A stretch of DNA of 64,000 nucleotides from Candidatus Pantoea deserta (GTDB taxonomy: Bacteria > Pseudomonadota > Gammaproteobacteria > Enterobacterales > Enterobacteriaceae). The stretch lies in assembly GCF_003813865.1 (NCBI RefSeq), contig NZ_RMVG01000012.1, forward strand, positions 62,001 through 126,000, in the 5' to 3' direction. A model generated the notes under the pieces. That model did not search any database, was not told the origin of the DNA, and was given only the letters and a program-made list of their open reading frames with translations. Shown here piece after piece: positions 63,219-64,000 of this stretch (positions are counted from its first letter, which is position 1; every line of letters begins with the position of its first letter). The translations under genes were made by a program, and so were the position numbers.

Positions 63219-64000
63219 ATGAAATTGTGGTTGTCCGGCATTGCGACCTTGCTTATCGCCTTTAGCGCGCAGGCCGAAAATTATCGCGTGGTCTATTCTC
63301 CCAGCCTGGCGCTGGAAGTCTATATTGACGATGTGAAAAGCAAGGCGCCTGACGACTGGTGCAAAGAGACGCTGCCGCTGCGCATCGTTTCGGGTAAAAG
63401 CACCGACTCGGCGGTGCTGACCACCTTTTTGCCGCGCGTCGGCACGCTGCTGGCTAACCAGTGCGGCACGCTGGACGAGCTGCCCTGGCAGATGACTAGT
63501 AAAGAGGGCGGCGTGCTGGCCAGCGGCAGCGCCAGCAAGCTGCAAAACTGGCGGCCCATCGTGATGGCTGACGCGACGGCCAGCGCCAGCGCGGCCAATG
63601 CGGCGCCGCTCGATCTGTCGCGCCCGGCTAACAGCGCGCCGCTGCAACACTTTGACCTGCCAGGCGGCTGTCGTTTCCGCACCGCCTGGGATGCCGCAGG
63701 GACGTCGCTGTTCGTTCCTGACAGCGCCAGAACGGCCTGCCCGCACGACGGCTGGCTGGAGGGCAAAAGCGAGATAGTCTTAGCCAGCAAGGGGAAGAGC
63801 ACGCCTCTGTCAGTGACCTTTTATCAGGGCTACCCCATCGCGAATCTGGCGATCTCCGGCAATTCGCTGGAGGTGGTCGCCGCGAATAAAGAGCGCATGA
63901 TCGTCACGCGCGCCGATGCGGCCGACAGCTGGCTGGTGTTGCCCTTTGACGAGGCAAGCCACGTCTGGCGCTTTACCGGCGCGCTGCTGGTGAAAATGGA
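63219..64000 (+). CDS. Secreted protein of unknown function in the type VI locus (partial)
   Basis: Open frame from ATG 63219 to the right edge, at least 260 residues. The signal peptide is MKLWLSGIATLLIAFSAQA; the mature protein starts ENYRVVYSPSLALEVYID. Four or more cysteines (DWCKE, NQCGT, GGCRF, TACPH) may form disulfides. It begins 14 bases after pppA, with AAGGATCC upstream, so it is in the operon. I do not recognise the family. The rest could add a domain that would identify it. Confidence 0.8.
   Translation, partial: MKLWLSGIATLLIAFSAQAENYRVVYSPSLALEVYIDDVKSKAPDDWCKETLPLRIVSGKSTDSAVLTTFLPRVGTLLANQCGTLDELPWQMTSKEGGVLASGSASKLQNWRPIVMADATASASAANAAPLDLSRPANSAPLQHFDLPGGCRFRTAWDAAGTSLFVPDSARTACPHDGWLEGKSEIVLASKGKSTPLSVTFYQGYPIANLAISGNSLEVVAANKERMIVTRADAADSWLVLPFDEASHVWRFTGALLVKM

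Overview
The window reads as chromosome of a gamma-proteobacterium of the order Enterobacterales. Gene content and order match the Escherichia coli region selO-ydiV-nlpC-btuDEC-ihfA-pheTS-rplT-rpmI-infC-thrS-ydiY-ydiZ-yniAB-hxpB-ydjM-tcyP-osmE-nadE-cho-spy-astEBDAC. Added loci of a kind common in Erwiniaceae (Pantoea, Erwinia, Mixta and relatives) suggest that family; this is inference from memory of synteny, not a search. The DNA is GC-rich, apart from two AT-rich stretches (about 31.9-32.8 kb and 56.15-56.64 kb) that flank accessory loci.

Region 1 (1-12.5 kb) is mostly minus strand and housekeeping: the start of selO, the flagellar regulator rflP/ydiV, the lipoprotein nlpC, vitamin B12 import (btuD, btuE, btuC), ihfA, and the translation cluster thrS-infC-rpmI-rplT-pheM-pheS-pheT. 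The pheM leader peptide with its attenuator and the AUU start of infC are both visible. Region 2 (12.5-31.9 kb) holds small conserved genes, kduI-kduD behind a KdgR-like operator, cystine uptake (tcyP), osmE, an MFS drug exporter, nadE, the SOS genes ydjM and cho (each behind a LexA box), spy, and the five-gene arginine succinyltransferase operon astCADBE with a sigma-54 promoter.

Region 3 (32-44.2 kb) is accessory: a general porin, a bestrophin-like channel, a YchO-type inverse autotransporter, and a carbohydrate import operon (ribose-type ABC transporter, DUF2291 lipoprotein, two short-chain dehydrogenases). A divergent DeoR-family regulator faces that operon, and the intergenic region carries two copies of one palindromic operator-like word. 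Region 4 (44.2-56.1 kb) is nitrate and nitrite assimilation: nasR, nasFED transporter, a giant NasC-NirB-NirD fusion, nasA, and cobA for siroheme. Its control region shows a sigma-54 promoter, an NtrC-like site, a NasR-type RNA hairpin and a leader terminator.

Region 5 (56.6-64 kb) is the start of a type VI secretion locus: an SH3-type lipoprotein, tssL with an OmpA domain, an unusually short tssM, and the post-translational control set tagF, FHA protein and pppA phosphatase. It ends inside an unrecognised secreted-protein gene. I saw no tRNA, rRNA, CRISPR array, insertion sequence or prophage. The points most worth checking are the NasC-NirB-NirD fusion with its internal start, the short TssM, and the DUF2291 sugar or polyol operon with its paired operators.
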